Part shown: piece by piece, positions 1 to 8,236 of the stretch
Layout of the letters: every line of letters begins with the position of its first letter
How positions within the stretch are numbered: position 1 is the first letter of the stretch
Source: Martinezella multihospitum
Lineage (GTDB): Bacteria > Pseudomonadota > Alphaproteobacteria > Rhizobiales > Rhizobiaceae
Direction: 5' to 3'
DNA: 64,000 nucleotides
NCBI RefSeq assembly: GCF_900094585.1
Contig: NZ_FMAG01000003.1
Span: 682,001-746,000 of the forward strand
Made by a program: the position numbers and the translations under genes
Notes under the pieces: model-generated
Database searches by the model: none
Told to the model about the DNA's origin: nothing
Seen by the model: the letters and a program-made list of their open reading frames with translations, nothing else

Positions 1-89
1 CCCCGATAATGCTGCTTGTTTGCGGCGCGACGCGCCATCAAAACCCGGCCGCCCTCGATGAATGCCGCCAGCACGATTGTCGTCATCAT
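1..89 (-). CDS. Nudix hydrolase, N-terminal fragment (cut by window edge)
   Basis: Only the first 29 codons are inside the window. The start is an ATG at 89, with a second in-frame ATG directly after it. The visible protein begins MMTTIVLAAFIEGGRVLMA and continues with ARRAANKQHYRG. This is the usual opening strand and loop of Nudix hydrolases, just before the WxFPGGKxE stretch that would lie outside the window. Such enzymes remove nucleoside-diphosphate-linked groups, for example oxidised nucleotides. The Nudix box itself cannot be seen, so the family call rests on the N-terminus alone. Confidence 0.5.
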   Translation of the reverse strand, partial: MMTTIVLAAFIEGGRVLMARRAANKQHYR

Positions 90-345
90 ATCATCTCGGC
101 GCCTCGAATTTCGGCAATTTGCAAGATTTGCCGGAGGACCATAACGAGCCGAGGGTCGTCAGCGACGACATTTGTTGCATAAGATGGGGAAAATTGCGCC
201 AACCCCTACTTTCGACGCTATGACGCTGGCGCATCCGTTTTGACGGAAATGCTCATCGATCCTGGCTGGAAAATTGCCTCAAGACCTTTCGATCTGCCTC
301 TCTTGCCCCCAAGATCGATGGCTTTTGAACTTTGGAAGCGTTGCC

Positions 346-519
346 TCAGTGAACGGAGGAACGCAGACGCTGGATTTCGTCCTTGACACGCAGTTTCCTG
401 CGTTTGATGTCGGCTATTTCCGTATCATTGCTAGAGGGAGATGACATTGCCAGATGCAGCGCCTCCTCGAGCGCGACATGTTTCTTTTCGAGCGATTCAA
501 GATGAGCTTGAACAGTCAT
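346..519 (-). CDS. DUF465 (YdcH-type) small coiled-coil protein, 57 aa
   Basis: This short gene encodes a 57-residue charged helical protein. It starts at an ATG behind a good ribosome site (GGAAGG) and ends in RRKLRVKDEIQRLRSSVH. The pattern of an N-terminal helix with HLESLEKKH, a short loop containing SSPSSND and a second helix with IADIKRRKLRVKDEI is the DUF465/YdcH signature, a helical hairpin. The cellular role of the family is not established. It is divergent from a second DUF465 gene starting at 745, so the two are probably paralogues. The start and stop are unambiguous. Confidence 0.85.
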   Translation of the reverse strand: MTVQAHLESLEKKHVALEEALHLAMSSPSSNDTEIADIKRRKLRVKDEIQRLRSSVH

Positions 520-744
520 ATGACCCTTCCTTCCTCTTTAAGGGCCCTGACCATCCATTCGCCAAGGCCCTAGGTGTCAACCCTCCCACTGTGCCATAAT
601 ATCCGGCCGTTGTCGAAGGCGAAAACGTGGCCTATAGGCGGCAAATTCGTGATGAAGGATAACTTCCCGTTACCGTCATTTGGTGATAGGAGCTTGCGGG
701 ATTCAGGAGGCGGAACGAATACGATTCCGCGATATGCTGGGGAA

Positions 745-954
745 ATGAACATGGCCGATCAGGAACAGGCGGAAATCAGGCTGATCGTGGCGCGGCTGCG
801 CCAGGAACACGAGGATTATGATGCCGCAATCAATGCCATGATCCAGACGGGCTGCGACGCCCTCCGTATCCAGCGCATGAAGAAGAAGAAGCTCGTCATC
901 AAGGACAAGCTGACCAAGCTGGAAGACCAGATCATCCCCGACATCATAGCCTGA
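745..954 (+). CDS. DUF465 (YdcH-type) small coiled-coil protein, 69 aa
   Basis: The protein begins [13 protein letters not shown] and consists of two charged helices, with the family motif [20 protein letters not shown] in its second half. It matches DUF465/YdcH in layout and length. I chose the ATG at 745 because homology and helix propensity begin there; an ATG at 751 is equally possible. The frame stays open upstream to 574, but those residues look like translated intergenic DNA. The stop lies 16 nt before purE, so the two may be co-transcribed. Function is unknown. Confidence 0.85.
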   Translation: MNMADQEQAEIRLIVARLRQEHEDYDAAINAMIQTGCDALRIQRMKKKKLVIKDKLTKLEDQIIPDIIA

Positions 955-970
955 GGAGTACAAAGCAACG

Positions 971-1468
971 ATGATGACCGAAAGACCGCCTGTCGCCATC
1001 ATCATGGGAAGCCAGTCCGACTGGGAAACCATGAAGAATGCCGCGGACACCTTGGAAGCGCTTGAAATCACCTATGATGCGCGCATCATTTCCGCTCATC
1101 GTACGCCGGACAGGCTGGTGAACTTCGCCAAGAGCGCGAGGGACGAGGGCTTCAAGGTCATCATCGCCGGCGCCGGCGGCGCGGCACACCTGCCGGGCAT
1201 GGCAGCGTCCATGACGCCGCTGCCGGTCTTCGGCGTGCCGGTGCAATCCCGCGCGCTCTCCGGCCAGGACAGTCTTCTCTCGATCGTGCAGATGCCGGCC
1301 GGCATTCCTGTCGGCACGCTTGCGATCGGCAAGGCCGGCGCGGTCAATGCCGCCCTTCTTGCCGCGGCCGTGCTGGCTCTCGGCGACGAAGAGATCGCCG
1401 ACCGGCTCGACGAATGGCGGGCGCGCCAGAGCGCGGCAGTCGCCGAATATCCGATGGACGACCTATGA
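971..1468 (+). CDS. purE: N5-carboxyaminoimidazole ribonucleotide mutase, PurE
   Basis: PurE converts N5-CAIR to CAIR in purine biosynthesis and acts on the product of PurK, encoded next. The 165-residue length is normal for class I PurE. The signature IIMGSQSDW is near residue 11, followed by the SAHRTP motif (catalytic His) near residue 43 and the [13 protein letters not shown] loop near residue 70. Two ATG codons open the gene (971 and 974) behind an AGGAG at 954-958. The stop overlaps the purK start as ATGA, which is typical of translational coupling. Confidence 0.97.
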   Translation: MMTERPPVAIIMGSQSDWETMKNAADTLEALEITYDARIISAHRTPDRLVNFAKSARDEGFKVIIAGAGGAAHLPGMAASMTPLPVFGVPVQSRALSGQDSLLSIVQMPAGIPVGTLAIGKAGAVNAALLAAAVLALGDEEIADRLDEWRARQSAAVAEYPMDDL

Positions 1469-2523
1469 ACGTGAAGACGATCGGCATCATCGGCGGCGGC
1501 CAGCTCGGCCGCATGCTGGCCATGGCGGCTGCACGCCTGAATTTCCGCACCATCATCCTCGAGCCGCAGGCCGATTGCCCGGCCGCCCATGTCGCCAATG
1601 CGCAGATCGCGGCCGCCTATGATGATGCGGCCGCGCTTGCCGAGCTGGCGAAGCGCTGCGATGTCGTAACCTATGAATTCGAAAACGTCCCCGTGACCGC
1701 CGCTGAGGATCTTGCCTTGCAGGTAACGGTCTATCCGCCGCCCAAGGCGCTTGAAATGGCGCAGGACCGGCTGACCGAAAAGAGCTTCATCAACGGCTGC
1801 GGTATTCCGACGGCCCGCTTCCATGCTGTCGACAGCCAGGCCGATCTCGAAAAGGCGCTCGCCGATTTCGGCGATCAAGGCGTGCTGAAGACCCGCCGTC
1901 TCGGCTATGACGGCAAGGGCCAGCGCGTCTATCGCTCCACAGCCGACAGCGCCGAGGGCGGCTATGCCGCCTTGGGCAGCGTACCGCTGATTCTCGAAAG
2001 CTTCGTATCCTTCGAGCGCGAGATCTCGATCATCGCTGCTCGCGGCAGCGACGGAAAAGTCGCCTGCTACGATCCGGCAGAGAACGTCCATCGCAACGGC
2101 ATTCTCCACACCTCGACGCTGCCGGCGAGCATTTCGGAAGAGACGGCTGCGGCAGCCCGCGAGGCTGCAGAGAAGATATTGACGGCGCTCGGCTATGTCG
2201 GCGTCATCGGCATCGAGTTCTTCGTGCTTGCCGATGGCAGCCTGATCGCCAACGAAATGGCGCCGCGCGTCCACAATTCCGGCCACTGGACGGAAGCGGC
2301 CTGCGTCATCTCGCAATTCGAGCAGCATATCCGCGCCGTTGCCGGCCTGCCGCTCGGAAATCCTGATCGTCATTCGGATTGCGTCATGACGAATCTGATC
2401 GGCGACGACATCCTGGCACTGCCGGAATGGCTGCGGCTTGACGACACGCTGGTTCATCTTTACGGCAAGACTGAAGCCCGGCCGGGCCGCAAGATGGGCC
2501 ATGTCACACAGCTTCTCCGCTAA
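1465..2523 (+). CDS. purK: N5-carboxyaminoimidazole ribonucleotide synthase, PurK
   Basis: PurK is an ATP-grasp enzyme that carboxylates AIR with bicarbonate to make N5-CAIR for PurE. The protein has 352 residues. It opens with the nucleotide-binding loop [15 protein letters not shown], continues with the ATP-grasp core ([13 protein letters not shown]) and ends with the metal-binding stretch [16 protein letters not shown]. The ATG at 1465 overlaps the purE stop. An upstream extension in this frame would run inside purE and is not needed. All hallmark residues look intact. Confidence 0.97.
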   Translation: MNVKTIGIIGGGQLGRMLAMAAARLNFRTIILEPQADCPAAHVANAQIAAAYDDAAALAELAKRCDVVTYEFENVPVTAAEDLALQVTVYPPPKALEMAQDRLTEKSFINGCGIPTARFHAVDSQADLEKALADFGDQGVLKTRRLGYDGKGQRVYRSTADSAEGGYAALGSVPLILESFVSFEREISIIAARGSDGKVACYDPAENVHRNGILHTSTLPASISEETAAAAREAAEKILTALGYVGVIGIEFFVLADGSLIANEMAPRVHNSGHWTEAACVISQFEQHIRAVAGLPLGNPDRHSDCVMTNLIGDDILALPEWLRLDDTLVHLYGKTEARPGRKMGHVTQLLR

Positions 2524-2674
2524 GAGCAGCGGGAAAAAGCCCTGACATGGTTGACAGCGCACGGTCGACAGGGTATTTGCTCCCCACCCTAAAGAGCGCG
2601 CCCTGAGCGCGCTTTTGATTGTTAAAGACCCGGGCGAATGTGACATTCCCCCTCAGAGATCGCGGATCAGAAAA

Positions 2675-2800
2675 ATGAAGATCAAGAATTCGCTCAAGTC
2701 GCTCAAGGCGCGCCACCGTGACAACCGTCTCGTCCGCCGCAAGGGCCGCATTTACATCATCAACAAGCTGAACCCGCGCTACAAGGCTCGTCAGGGCTGA
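2675..2800 (+). CDS. rpmJ: 50S ribosomal protein L36, zinc-independent (C-minus) type
   Basis: This 41-residue, very basic protein starts [16 protein letters not shown] and ends NPRYKARQG. It is the alphaproteobacterial bL36 of the large ribosomal subunit. It contains no cysteine, so it is the C-minus form without the zinc ribbon that the classical 37-38-residue L36 uses. The start is set by homology; an upstream in-frame start at 2615 would add residues with no L36 character. It stands alone rather than in a ribosomal operon and is followed by a likely terminator. Confidence 0.95.
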   Translation: MKIKNSLKSLKARHRDNRLVRRKGRIYIINKLNPRYKARQG

Positions 2801-2810
2801 TATAGCGCGT

Positions 2811-2842
2811 GGCTCGGATCCAGTGGATCGGGCCTCAGTTTT
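2811..2842 (+). terminator. Probable rho-independent terminator after rpmJ
   Basis: A GC-rich inverted repeat, GGCTCGGATCC / GGATCGGGCC with an AGT loop, one bulge and one G-T pair, lies 10 nt after the rpmJ stop. It is followed by a short T-rich run (TCAGTTTTAG). Confidence 0.55.
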
Positions 2843-2890
2843 AGTTGATCGCATCAAATTTGTTTTGATCTTCGACATTGGCGGGCTACT

Positions 2891-3520
2891 ATGCCCGCCA
2901 TGCGCGTTTTTGCTTTGTCATATCTAGCCCTGCCGATTCTGTTTGCTCTGACTGCCTCTGCACCCCATGCGGCGCTGGCTGATGAGCTGAACCCTGTGGA
3001 AAAGCAGAATCCTGGCGATTCCTCCGGCACCCTGTCGCCCAGGCAGCAGCTCGACAATCTGTTCACAGCGCTGAAGCGCCAGCGCGATCCCGACCAGGCA
3101 AGTTTGATAGCAGATCAGATCAATGCCCAGTTCGCCGATTCCGGCAGCGCTACCATCAATCTCCTGATGCAATGGGCCGACAAGGCCATTCAGGACAAGC
3201 GCAATGGCGCCGCGATGGATTATCTCGATCAGGTAATCTCGCTGAAGCCCGACTATGTCGAAGGCTGGAACCGCCGCGCCACGCTCAATTTTGCGATTGG
3301 CGACTATCGCAAGTCGATGGAAGACATCAATCAGGTCCTGCGCATCGAGCCGCGCCATTTCGGCGCGCTGGCCGGCATGGCGGCGATCCTGAGCGAAGGC
3401 GGCAACGACGCACAGGCTCTCAGGGTCTGGGACCGCTTTCTGGAAGTCTACCCGGCGAATCGATCCGCCCAGGAAGAAGCGAATAAGCTTTCGGAAAAAC
3501 TTGCCGGCAGCCGCACCTGA
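2891..3520 (+). CDS. Secreted tetratricopeptide-repeat protein
   Basis: The protein has 209 residues. A signal peptide (hydrophobic SYLALPILFALTASAP, likely cleavage after AALADE) leads into two to three TPR units between about residues 85 and 190, with typical blocks such as YVEGWNRRATLNFAIGDY and HFGALAGMAAILSEGG. It is probably a periplasmic protein-protein interaction module. The start at 2891 has an alternative in-frame ATG at 2900. It is monocistronic between rpmJ and an alpha/beta hydrolase. No specific partner can be named. Confidence 0.85.
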   Translation: MPAMRVFALSYLALPILFALTASAPHAALADELNPVEKQNPGDSSGTLSPRQQLDNLFTALKRQRDPDQASLIADQINAQFADSGSATINLLMQWADKAIQDKRNGAAMDYLDQVISLKPDYVEGWNRRATLNFAIGDYRKSMEDINQVLRIEPRHFGALAGMAAILSEGGNDAQALRVWDRFLEVYPANRSAQEEANKLSEKLAGSRT

Positions 3521-3620
3521 TTTTATGCCGCAGTCTTCCCCGCGGAAATCGCATTCGAAGGGATGAAAAGCCGCAATATCGCGCTAGATTAGCGTCTTAA
3601 GATATTTAATCCGTGCCGCA

Positions 3621-4670
3621 ATGATCGATTCTCTGTTCGCCGTCATCATTCTCCTTGTCGTTCTCGCCGCAGGTTTTTCCGCCTACAAGACTCGTGCCAT
3701 CGAACAGGCCTATCCCAATGTTGGCGAGCTTACCGACATCGGCGGCTATCGCCTCAACGCTGTGCATCTGCCGCGCCCCACGACCGCGGACCTGCCTGCG
3801 CTGGTTTTCATCCATGGTGCCAGCGGCAATCTGCGCGATCAGCTCGCAGCCTTTGCAGCACCTTTAAGCGGCCGCGCCGAAATGCTGTTCGTCGATCGTC
3901 CCGGTCACGGTTATTCCGAACGCGGGACCGCCGAAAACGCCCTTCCCTCCGGCCAGGCCGATGCCATCGCCCAACTGATGGACAAGCGCGGCATCAAGAG
4001 CGCCATCATCATCGGCCACTCCTTCGGCGGCGCGATTGCGGCAGCCTTCGGCATGCGCCATCCCGAAAGAACCGAGGGCTTGCTTTTCCTTGCTCCGGCA
4101 ACTCACCCCTGGCCCGGCGGCGTCGACTGGTACTATACGCTTGCCGCCATGCCGGTTTTCGGCTGGCTCTTCACCCAGCTCTTCGTCATCCCGCTCGGCC
4201 TGCGCCGGGTCGAGACCGGTACGCTCAGCATCTTCCGCCCGAATGCGCGGCCGGCCGACTATATAATGAAGACGGCACCGGAGCTGGTGCTGCGGCCGCA
4301 GACCTTCCGCAACAACGCGATCGACGTGGTCAATCTCTTTGCCTATGTCTCGGCGCATGCGCCCCGCTACAGCGAGATCAAGGCACCCACGATCATCATC
4401 ACCGGCGACAGCGACGAGGTCGTGCTGGAGGAGCTGCACTCACGCGGGCTTGCGCGGGATATTGCAGACGCCGAGCTCGTCACCATCCGCAATCTCGGCC
4501 ACAAGCCGGATTATGTAACGACGGATGTGGCGATCGCCGCCATGGAGCAGCTGGCGGGACAGCCCCGGGATCTGCAAATGCTTGCCGCACAGGCGGAAAT
4601 CCGCATCAGCAACCTCGGCAGCGAAGTTTCCAGGCGGCAGCCTTCCTCTCAGGCCATGACGACATCGTGA
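3621..4670 (+). CDS. Alpha/beta-fold hydrolase with N-terminal membrane helix
   Basis: The 349-residue protein begins with one hydrophobic helix (LFAVIILLVVLAAGFSAY), so it is probably anchored in the inner membrane. An alpha/beta hydrolase domain follows. The oxyanion region is FIHGASGN, the nucleophile elbow is GHSFGG (serine near residue 138), and the acid and base are suggested by TGDSDEVV and NLGHKPD near residues 262 and 290. The substrate is unknown; esterase or lipase activity is only inferred. The last 22 nt overlap the end of the convergent LysR gene. Confidence 0.85.
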   Translation: MIDSLFAVIILLVVLAAGFSAYKTRAIEQAYPNVGELTDIGGYRLNAVHLPRPTTADLPALVFIHGASGNLRDQLAAFAAPLSGRAEMLFVDRPGHGYSERGTAENALPSGQADAIAQLMDKRGIKSAIIIGHSFGGAIAAAFGMRHPERTEGLLFLAPATHPWPGGVDWYYTLAAMPVFGWLFTQLFVIPLGLRRVETGTLSIFRPNARPADYIMKTAPELVLRPQTFRNNAIDVVNLFAYVSAHAPRYSEIKAPTIIITGDSDEVVLEELHSRGLARDIADAELVTIRNLGHKPDYVTTDVAIAAMEQLAGQPRDLQMLAAQAEIRISNLGSEVSRRQPSSQAMTTS

Positions 4671-5590
4671 CCAGGCACATCCTCGAATATGTGGCTCTGC
4701 GGCACGGTCTCGATGGTCTGCCGCACCGCCTGCAGCATGATCGATGCCAGCCGCTCCGTCGCCGGGCTCCCCTCCGCTTCGGCACGGTGCAGTACGAGAT
4801 CGAGCGTCGGTAAAGCCGGCAGACCGGCCTCACCCGGCGTCAATTGCCGCACCTTTGGCGGCAGGCCGAGCGGCGTGCGCAATGTCAGACCGAGACCCGC
4901 CGCCGTCGCAGCCCAAAGCCCGCCGAGGCTCGGGCTGACGAAGGATATCCGCCAGCCGATGCCGGCGCGATCGAGCGTCTTCGTGGCGATGTTGCGCAGC
5001 AGACATGGCGCCTCGAGCGAAGCCAAAGGCATGGCCTCGCCGCCATCGGCATGCCAATGCACCGCGCCATTGCCCGGACCGACCCAGCAGAGCGGCACCT
5101 CGGCGATGCGGTCCATATGCGCTGTGCGAAAGCCATCGCTCCAGGCAAGCGCCAGGTCGAGCTTGCCTGACGTCACCCGCTCGACCAATTCGACATTGCG
5201 CACGACGCGCGCCTCGATACGCACCTTCGGATGCGCGCGGGCGAAACGCCCCAACACGTCCGGCAGCAGCGTCTCTCCGAAATCCTCCTGCAGACCGAGC
5301 CGAACCCAACCTTCCAGCTCTGTCCCATGCAGCGCCGTGGCTGCTTCGTCATTCAGATCCAGCAGTCGTCGCGCATAGCCGAGCATCGTCTCGCCGGCCT
5401 CCGTCAGCGCCAGTCCCCGTCCTGCCTTGCGGAAGATCGGCGTGCCCGCCTGCTCTTCCAGTTTCTTCAGCTGAGCGCTGATCGCCGAGGTCGAACGCCC
5501 CAGCCGGTCGGCCGCCCTGGCATAGCTGCCGAGATCCATGCCGGTGACGAAACTGCGCAGCACATCAAGATCGAAGATAATCTTCCGCAT
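4649..5590 (-). CDS. LysR-family transcriptional regulator
   Basis: The protein has 313 residues. The N-terminal winged helix-turn-helix spans about residues 5-64, with the family pattern FVTGMDLGSYARAADRLGRS then AISAQLKKLEEQ. A LysR substrate-binding domain begins near residue 90. It is transcribed away from the tautomerase-cupin-DUF4865 operon that begins at 5702, the classic arrangement of a LysR regulator and its target. The shared 111-nt spacer carries an 8-bp inverted repeat (5621-5646) that could be its operator. The inducer is unknown. Confidence 0.92.
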   Translation of the reverse strand: MRKIIFDLDVLRSFVTGMDLGSYARAADRLGRSTSAISAQLKKLEEQAGTPIFRKAGRGLALTEAGETMLGYARRLLDLNDEAATALHGTELEGWVRLGLQEDFGETLLPDVLGRFARAHPKVRIEARVVRNVELVERVTSGKLDLALAWSDGFRTAHMDRIAEVPLCWVGPGNGAVHWHADGGEAMPLASLEAPCLLRNIATKTLDRAGIGWRISFVSPSLGGLWAATAAGLGLTLRTPLGLPPKVRQLTPGEAGLPALPTLDLVLHRAEAEGSPATERLASIMLQAVRQTIETVPQSHIFEDVPGHDVVMA

Positions 5591-5620
5591 GGATAACCAT
5601 CCATATTTTGGGGACTATAA

Positions 5621-5646
5621 ATCCTGAATTATCTGATTTTCAGGAT
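5621..5646. promoter_or_regulatory. Inverted repeat, candidate LysR operator
   Basis: ATCCTGAA and TTCAGGAT form perfect 8-bp arms separated by 10 nt (26 bp in all). They sit midway between the LysR start at 5590 and the tautomerase start at 5702. The size and place fit a LysR recognition site. Binding is inferred, not shown. Confidence 0.5.
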
Positions 5647-5701
5647 GATTATCCGCTGGCATTCTAAAGCAGTCAAGTGACACGGAAACAGGAGCAATCC
5701 C

Positions 5702-6094
5702 ATGCCATTCACCCGCATCACACTTCTGCGCGGCAAGTCGCCGGAATATCTCAAGGCACTGTCGGACAATTTCCACCGCGCACTGGTCGAGGCATTCGAA
5801 GTACCGCCGACAGATCGCTTTCAGTCCATTCACCAGCTGGAGCCGCATGAACTGATCTTCGATCGCACCTATTTCGCCAGCACCCCACGCTCGGACGATT
5901 ATGTCTTTTTCGACGTCACGACGGGCAAGCCACGTAGCACCGAGGTCAAGCAGGCCTTCTATCGCCGCGTCGCCGAGCTTCTTGCCGACGCGCCCGGCGT
6001 CCGTCCCGAGGACATCATGATCACCATTACCACTGCAACGCGCGAGGATTGGTCCTTCTCCGACGGTCGCGCGCAGATGATCGAACAGGTCTGA
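5702..6094 (+). CDS. Tautomerase-superfamily protein
   Basis: The 130-residue protein starts MPFTRITLLRGKS, so processing of Met1 would expose the N-terminal Pro that is the general base in 4-oxalocrotonate-tautomerase-type enzymes. The double beta-alpha-beta layout fits the longer members of the superfamily, with PEDIMITITTATREDWSFSDG near the end. It is first in a run with a cupin and a DUF4865 protein, and the LysR gene is divergent. The context suggests processing of a small aromatic or keto compound, but the substrate cannot be read from the sequence. Confidence 0.88.
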   Translation: MPFTRITLLRGKSPEYLKALSDNFHRALVEAFEVPPTDRFQSIHQLEPHELIFDRTYFASTPRSDDYVFFDVTTGKPRSTEVKQAFYRRVAELLADAPGVRPEDIMITITTATREDWSFSDGRAQMIEQV

Positions 6095-6099
6095 GAGCA

Positions 6100-6495
6100 A
6101 TGCCTCAAACCACATCGACCCAATCGCCCGCCATTCATCGCGCCGGCACGGATATGCGGTTATCGCCCGAGGGCATCGCGACTGCGTCCTTCAGCGTGGA
6201 ATCGCTGGTGGAGAGCGATGTAGATGGCGGCCTGACCGCGATGCGTTGTGCCCTCGAGCCCGGCGTCATGACGCGCTGGCATACGCATCCGCACGGACAG
6301 ATCCTCTATGTTCTATCCGGCGTCGGACTTGCCGAACGCTTCGGCGGCCCGGCCGAAGAGCTGCACGCCGGCGACTGCATCACTTTCGCACCGAACGAGC
6401 GCCATCGGCACGGTGCGGCGCCGGAGAATGCCTTCTCCTATATCAGCATCCAGGCGGCGCAAAATGGAAGCGCTGTAACCTGGCTGGAGGAATGA
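6100..6495 (+). CDS. Cupin-domain protein
   Basis: This is a 131-residue single-cupin protein. Cupin motif 1 is seen as TRWHTHPHGQILYVLSG (two His metal ligands) and motif 2 as HAGDCITFAPNERHRHG. The ATG at 6100, five nt after the tautomerase stop, was chosen; an in-frame ATG at 6049 lies inside the upstream gene and is less likely. The metal ligands look intact, so a dioxygenase, isomerase or binding role is possible. It is the second gene of the LysR-linked operon. Confidence 0.88.
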   Translation: MPQTTSTQSPAIHRAGTDMRLSPEGIATASFSVESLVESDVDGGLTAMRCALEPGVMTRWHTHPHGQILYVLSGVGLAERFGGPAEELHAGDCITFAPNERHRHGAAPENAFSYISIQAAQNGSAVTWLEE

Positions 6496-6498
6496 CCG

Positions 6499-7071
6499 AT
6501 GATCGCCATGCAATATAGCTTTCCCCTCCCCGCGGATTACGACATGGCGATCATCGATCGCCGTATCCGTGAAAAAGGTCCGCTGCTCGACAATCTCCCG
6601 GGGCTGAAATTCAAGGCTTATCTTACGGCAAGAAAGGGCGATGCCGTCACAGGGAGCCGGCAGAATTTCTATTCCCCCTTCTACGTCTGGCAGCAGGAGG
6701 AGGGCCTGAGCGACTTCGTCTGTGGCCCCGGTTTCCTCGCCCTGACCGAGAATTTCGGTCGCCCTGAGGTCAACACCTGGATCGCCTGGTACGCCGAGAC
6801 ATCTGCGGATATTCGCCACGCCAAATTCGCGACACGCGAAGTGGTCGCAATCGACGCCGAAACATCGCTTGCCGAACTCCGCGCGAAGGAGGCCGAGGCA
6901 GCAGCGCAGGCCATATCGAACGGTGAAGCGCTCGCCTCGGTCGCCGCCTTCGAGCCGACCCACTGGACGCAGGTGCGCTTCCGCCTCCTGACTGAGCCGC
7001 CGAAAGATCCGACCCGGCCAGGTATCCAGACCTACGATGTCGGGCATCTTTCGCTGCCTGGCATCGCCTGA
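6499..7071 (+). CDS. DUF4865 family protein
   Basis: The 190-residue protein starts MIAMQYSFPLPADYDM and contains the recognisable stretches PGLKFKAYLTA, NFYSPFYVWQ and FGRPEVNTWIAW. These fit DUF4865, a family found beside LysR, tautomerase and cupin genes in many proteobacteria. No catalytic motif is evident. A good GGAGG at 6485-6489 precedes the 6499 start; the Met at 6508 is an alternative. It is the last gene of the operon. The function is unknown and a link to the tautomerase reaction is inferred. Confidence 0.82.
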   Translation: MIAMQYSFPLPADYDMAIIDRRIREKGPLLDNLPGLKFKAYLTARKGDAVTGSRQNFYSPFYVWQQEEGLSDFVCGPGFLALTENFGRPEVNTWIAWYAETSADIRHAKFATREVVAIDAETSLAELRAKEAEAAAQAISNGEALASVAAFEPTHWTQVRFRLLTEPPKDPTRPGIQTYDVGHLSLPGIA

Positions 7072-7159
7072 AGTGTCACGGAGACAATCTCTTTGTTTTA
7101 AAGAGAAGCGGGGCGCTTTATGGATGGAAAGCCTTTCTAAATCAGAAGAGTGATCCTCC

Positions 7160-8131
7160 ATGGTCGATATCGCAATGATCGAAGCCGCCCGCACTCGCCT
7201 CGGCGGCCGGGCGCGGCGCACACCGCTTCTCTCTTCGCCCTTTCTCGATGAGATCGCCGGGCGCCGCCTGTTCGTGAAGGCGGAGTGCCTGCAGCACTCC
7301 GGCTCCTTCAAGTTTCGCGGCGGCTGGTCGGCGGTTTCGGCACTGGAACCGGACGTCCGCGCCAGGGGCGTGATTGCCTTCTCCTCCGGCAATCACGCGC
7401 AAGGCGTGGCGCTCGCCGCAAAGCTGCACGGCGTCCCCTCCGTCATCATCATGCCGACGGATGCTCCGAAGTTGAAGATCGCCAACACCCGCGCCTTCGG
7501 CGCCGAGGTCGTGCTCTATGACCGCATCAAGGAAGATCGCGATGAGATCGGCGCACGCATTTCGAAGGAGCGTGGCCTGACGCTTATCAAGCCCTTCGAT
7601 GAACCGCAGGTGATCGCCGGCCAGGGCACGACCGGACTGGAAATCGCCGAGCAGGCGGCTGAGGAAGGCATTGCGGCCGCGAGCGTGCTCGTCCCCTGCG
7701 GCGGCGGCGGCCTGACCTCCGGCATCGCGCTGGCCCTGGAATCCCGCGCACCGGGCCTCAAGGCCCGCCCGTGCGAGCCGGAAAATTTCGACGATACCAC
7801 CCGTTCGCTGGCCTCGGGCAAGATCGAGCGCAATGCCACGCTGCAGGGCTCCATCTGTGACGCCATCATCACGCCGCAGCCCGGCAACATCACCTTTCCG
7901 ATCCTGAAGCGCCTCTGCGGCCCCGGCCTCGTCGTGACCGATGAGGAAGCGCAGAAGGCCATGGCTCTCGCCTTCACTCGCTTGAAGATCGTCGTGGAAC
8001 CGGGCGGCGCCGTCGCACTCGCCGCCGCACTCTTCCATGGCAAGGACATCGACGGCGACACGGTGATCGCCGTTACGTCAGGCGGCAATGTCGACCAGGA
8101 TGTTTTCGAGGCGGCGCTAAGCCGGCACTAA
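7160..8131 (+). CDS. PLP-dependent threonine/serine dehydratase
   Basis: The 323-residue fold-type II PLP enzyme lacks a regulatory ACT domain, so it resembles catabolic threonine dehydratase or serine racemase. The PLP lysine is in SGSFKFRG (Lys51), the Asn loop in SSGNHAQG and the phosphate-binding glycine loop in PCGGGGLTSG. It would deaminate threonine or serine to the 2-oxo acid and ammonia. It converges on a LysE-type exporter, with a repeat element between them. The exact substrate and racemase activity are undecided. Confidence 0.9.
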   Translation: MVDIAMIEAARTRLGGRARRTPLLSSPFLDEIAGRRLFVKAECLQHSGSFKFRGGWSAVSALEPDVRARGVIAFSSGNHAQGVALAAKLHGVPSVIIMPTDAPKLKIANTRAFGAEVVLYDRIKEDRDEIGARISKERGLTLIKPFDEPQVIAGQGTTGLEIAEQAAEEGIAAASVLVPCGGGGLTSGIALALESRAPGLKARPCEPENFDDTTRSLASGKIERNATLQGSICDAIITPQPGNITFPILKRLCGPGLVVTDEEAQKAMALAFTRLKIVVEPGGAVALAAALFHGKDIDGDTVIAVTSGGNVDQDVFEAALSRH

Positions 8132-8137
8132 ATCCCA

Positions 8138-8235
8138 AAGCGGTTCAGCTTTTCACGGAAACTCTGAACCGCTTTATCTCTTTGTTTTCTAGCAATTTCG
8201 GACGGAAAACCGCTACGCATTTTTCCTGGAATTGC
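8138..8235 (-). repeat. Rhizobial intergenic repeat, copy A
   Basis: Read on the minus strand this runs from AGCAATTCCAGG through GTTTTCCGTCCG to GCTGAACCGCTTT and matches copy B at 16068-16168 along its whole length. Its last part is a 12-bp perfect inverted repeat (AAAGCGGTTCAG / CTGAACCGCTTT). It fills the gap between two converging genes and could end transcription from both sides. Confidence 0.85.
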
Positions 8236-8236
8236 T

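Noticed and set aside
90..345. 256-nt gap after the Nudix fragment
   Set aside because: It was searched for small genes and hairpins. Nothing with a start, ribosome site and coding pattern, or a clear terminator, was found.
711..731. GCGGAA / TTCCGC inverted repeat before the second DUF465 gene
   Set aside because: The arms are only six bases and overlap the likely ribosome-site region; there is not enough to call an operator.
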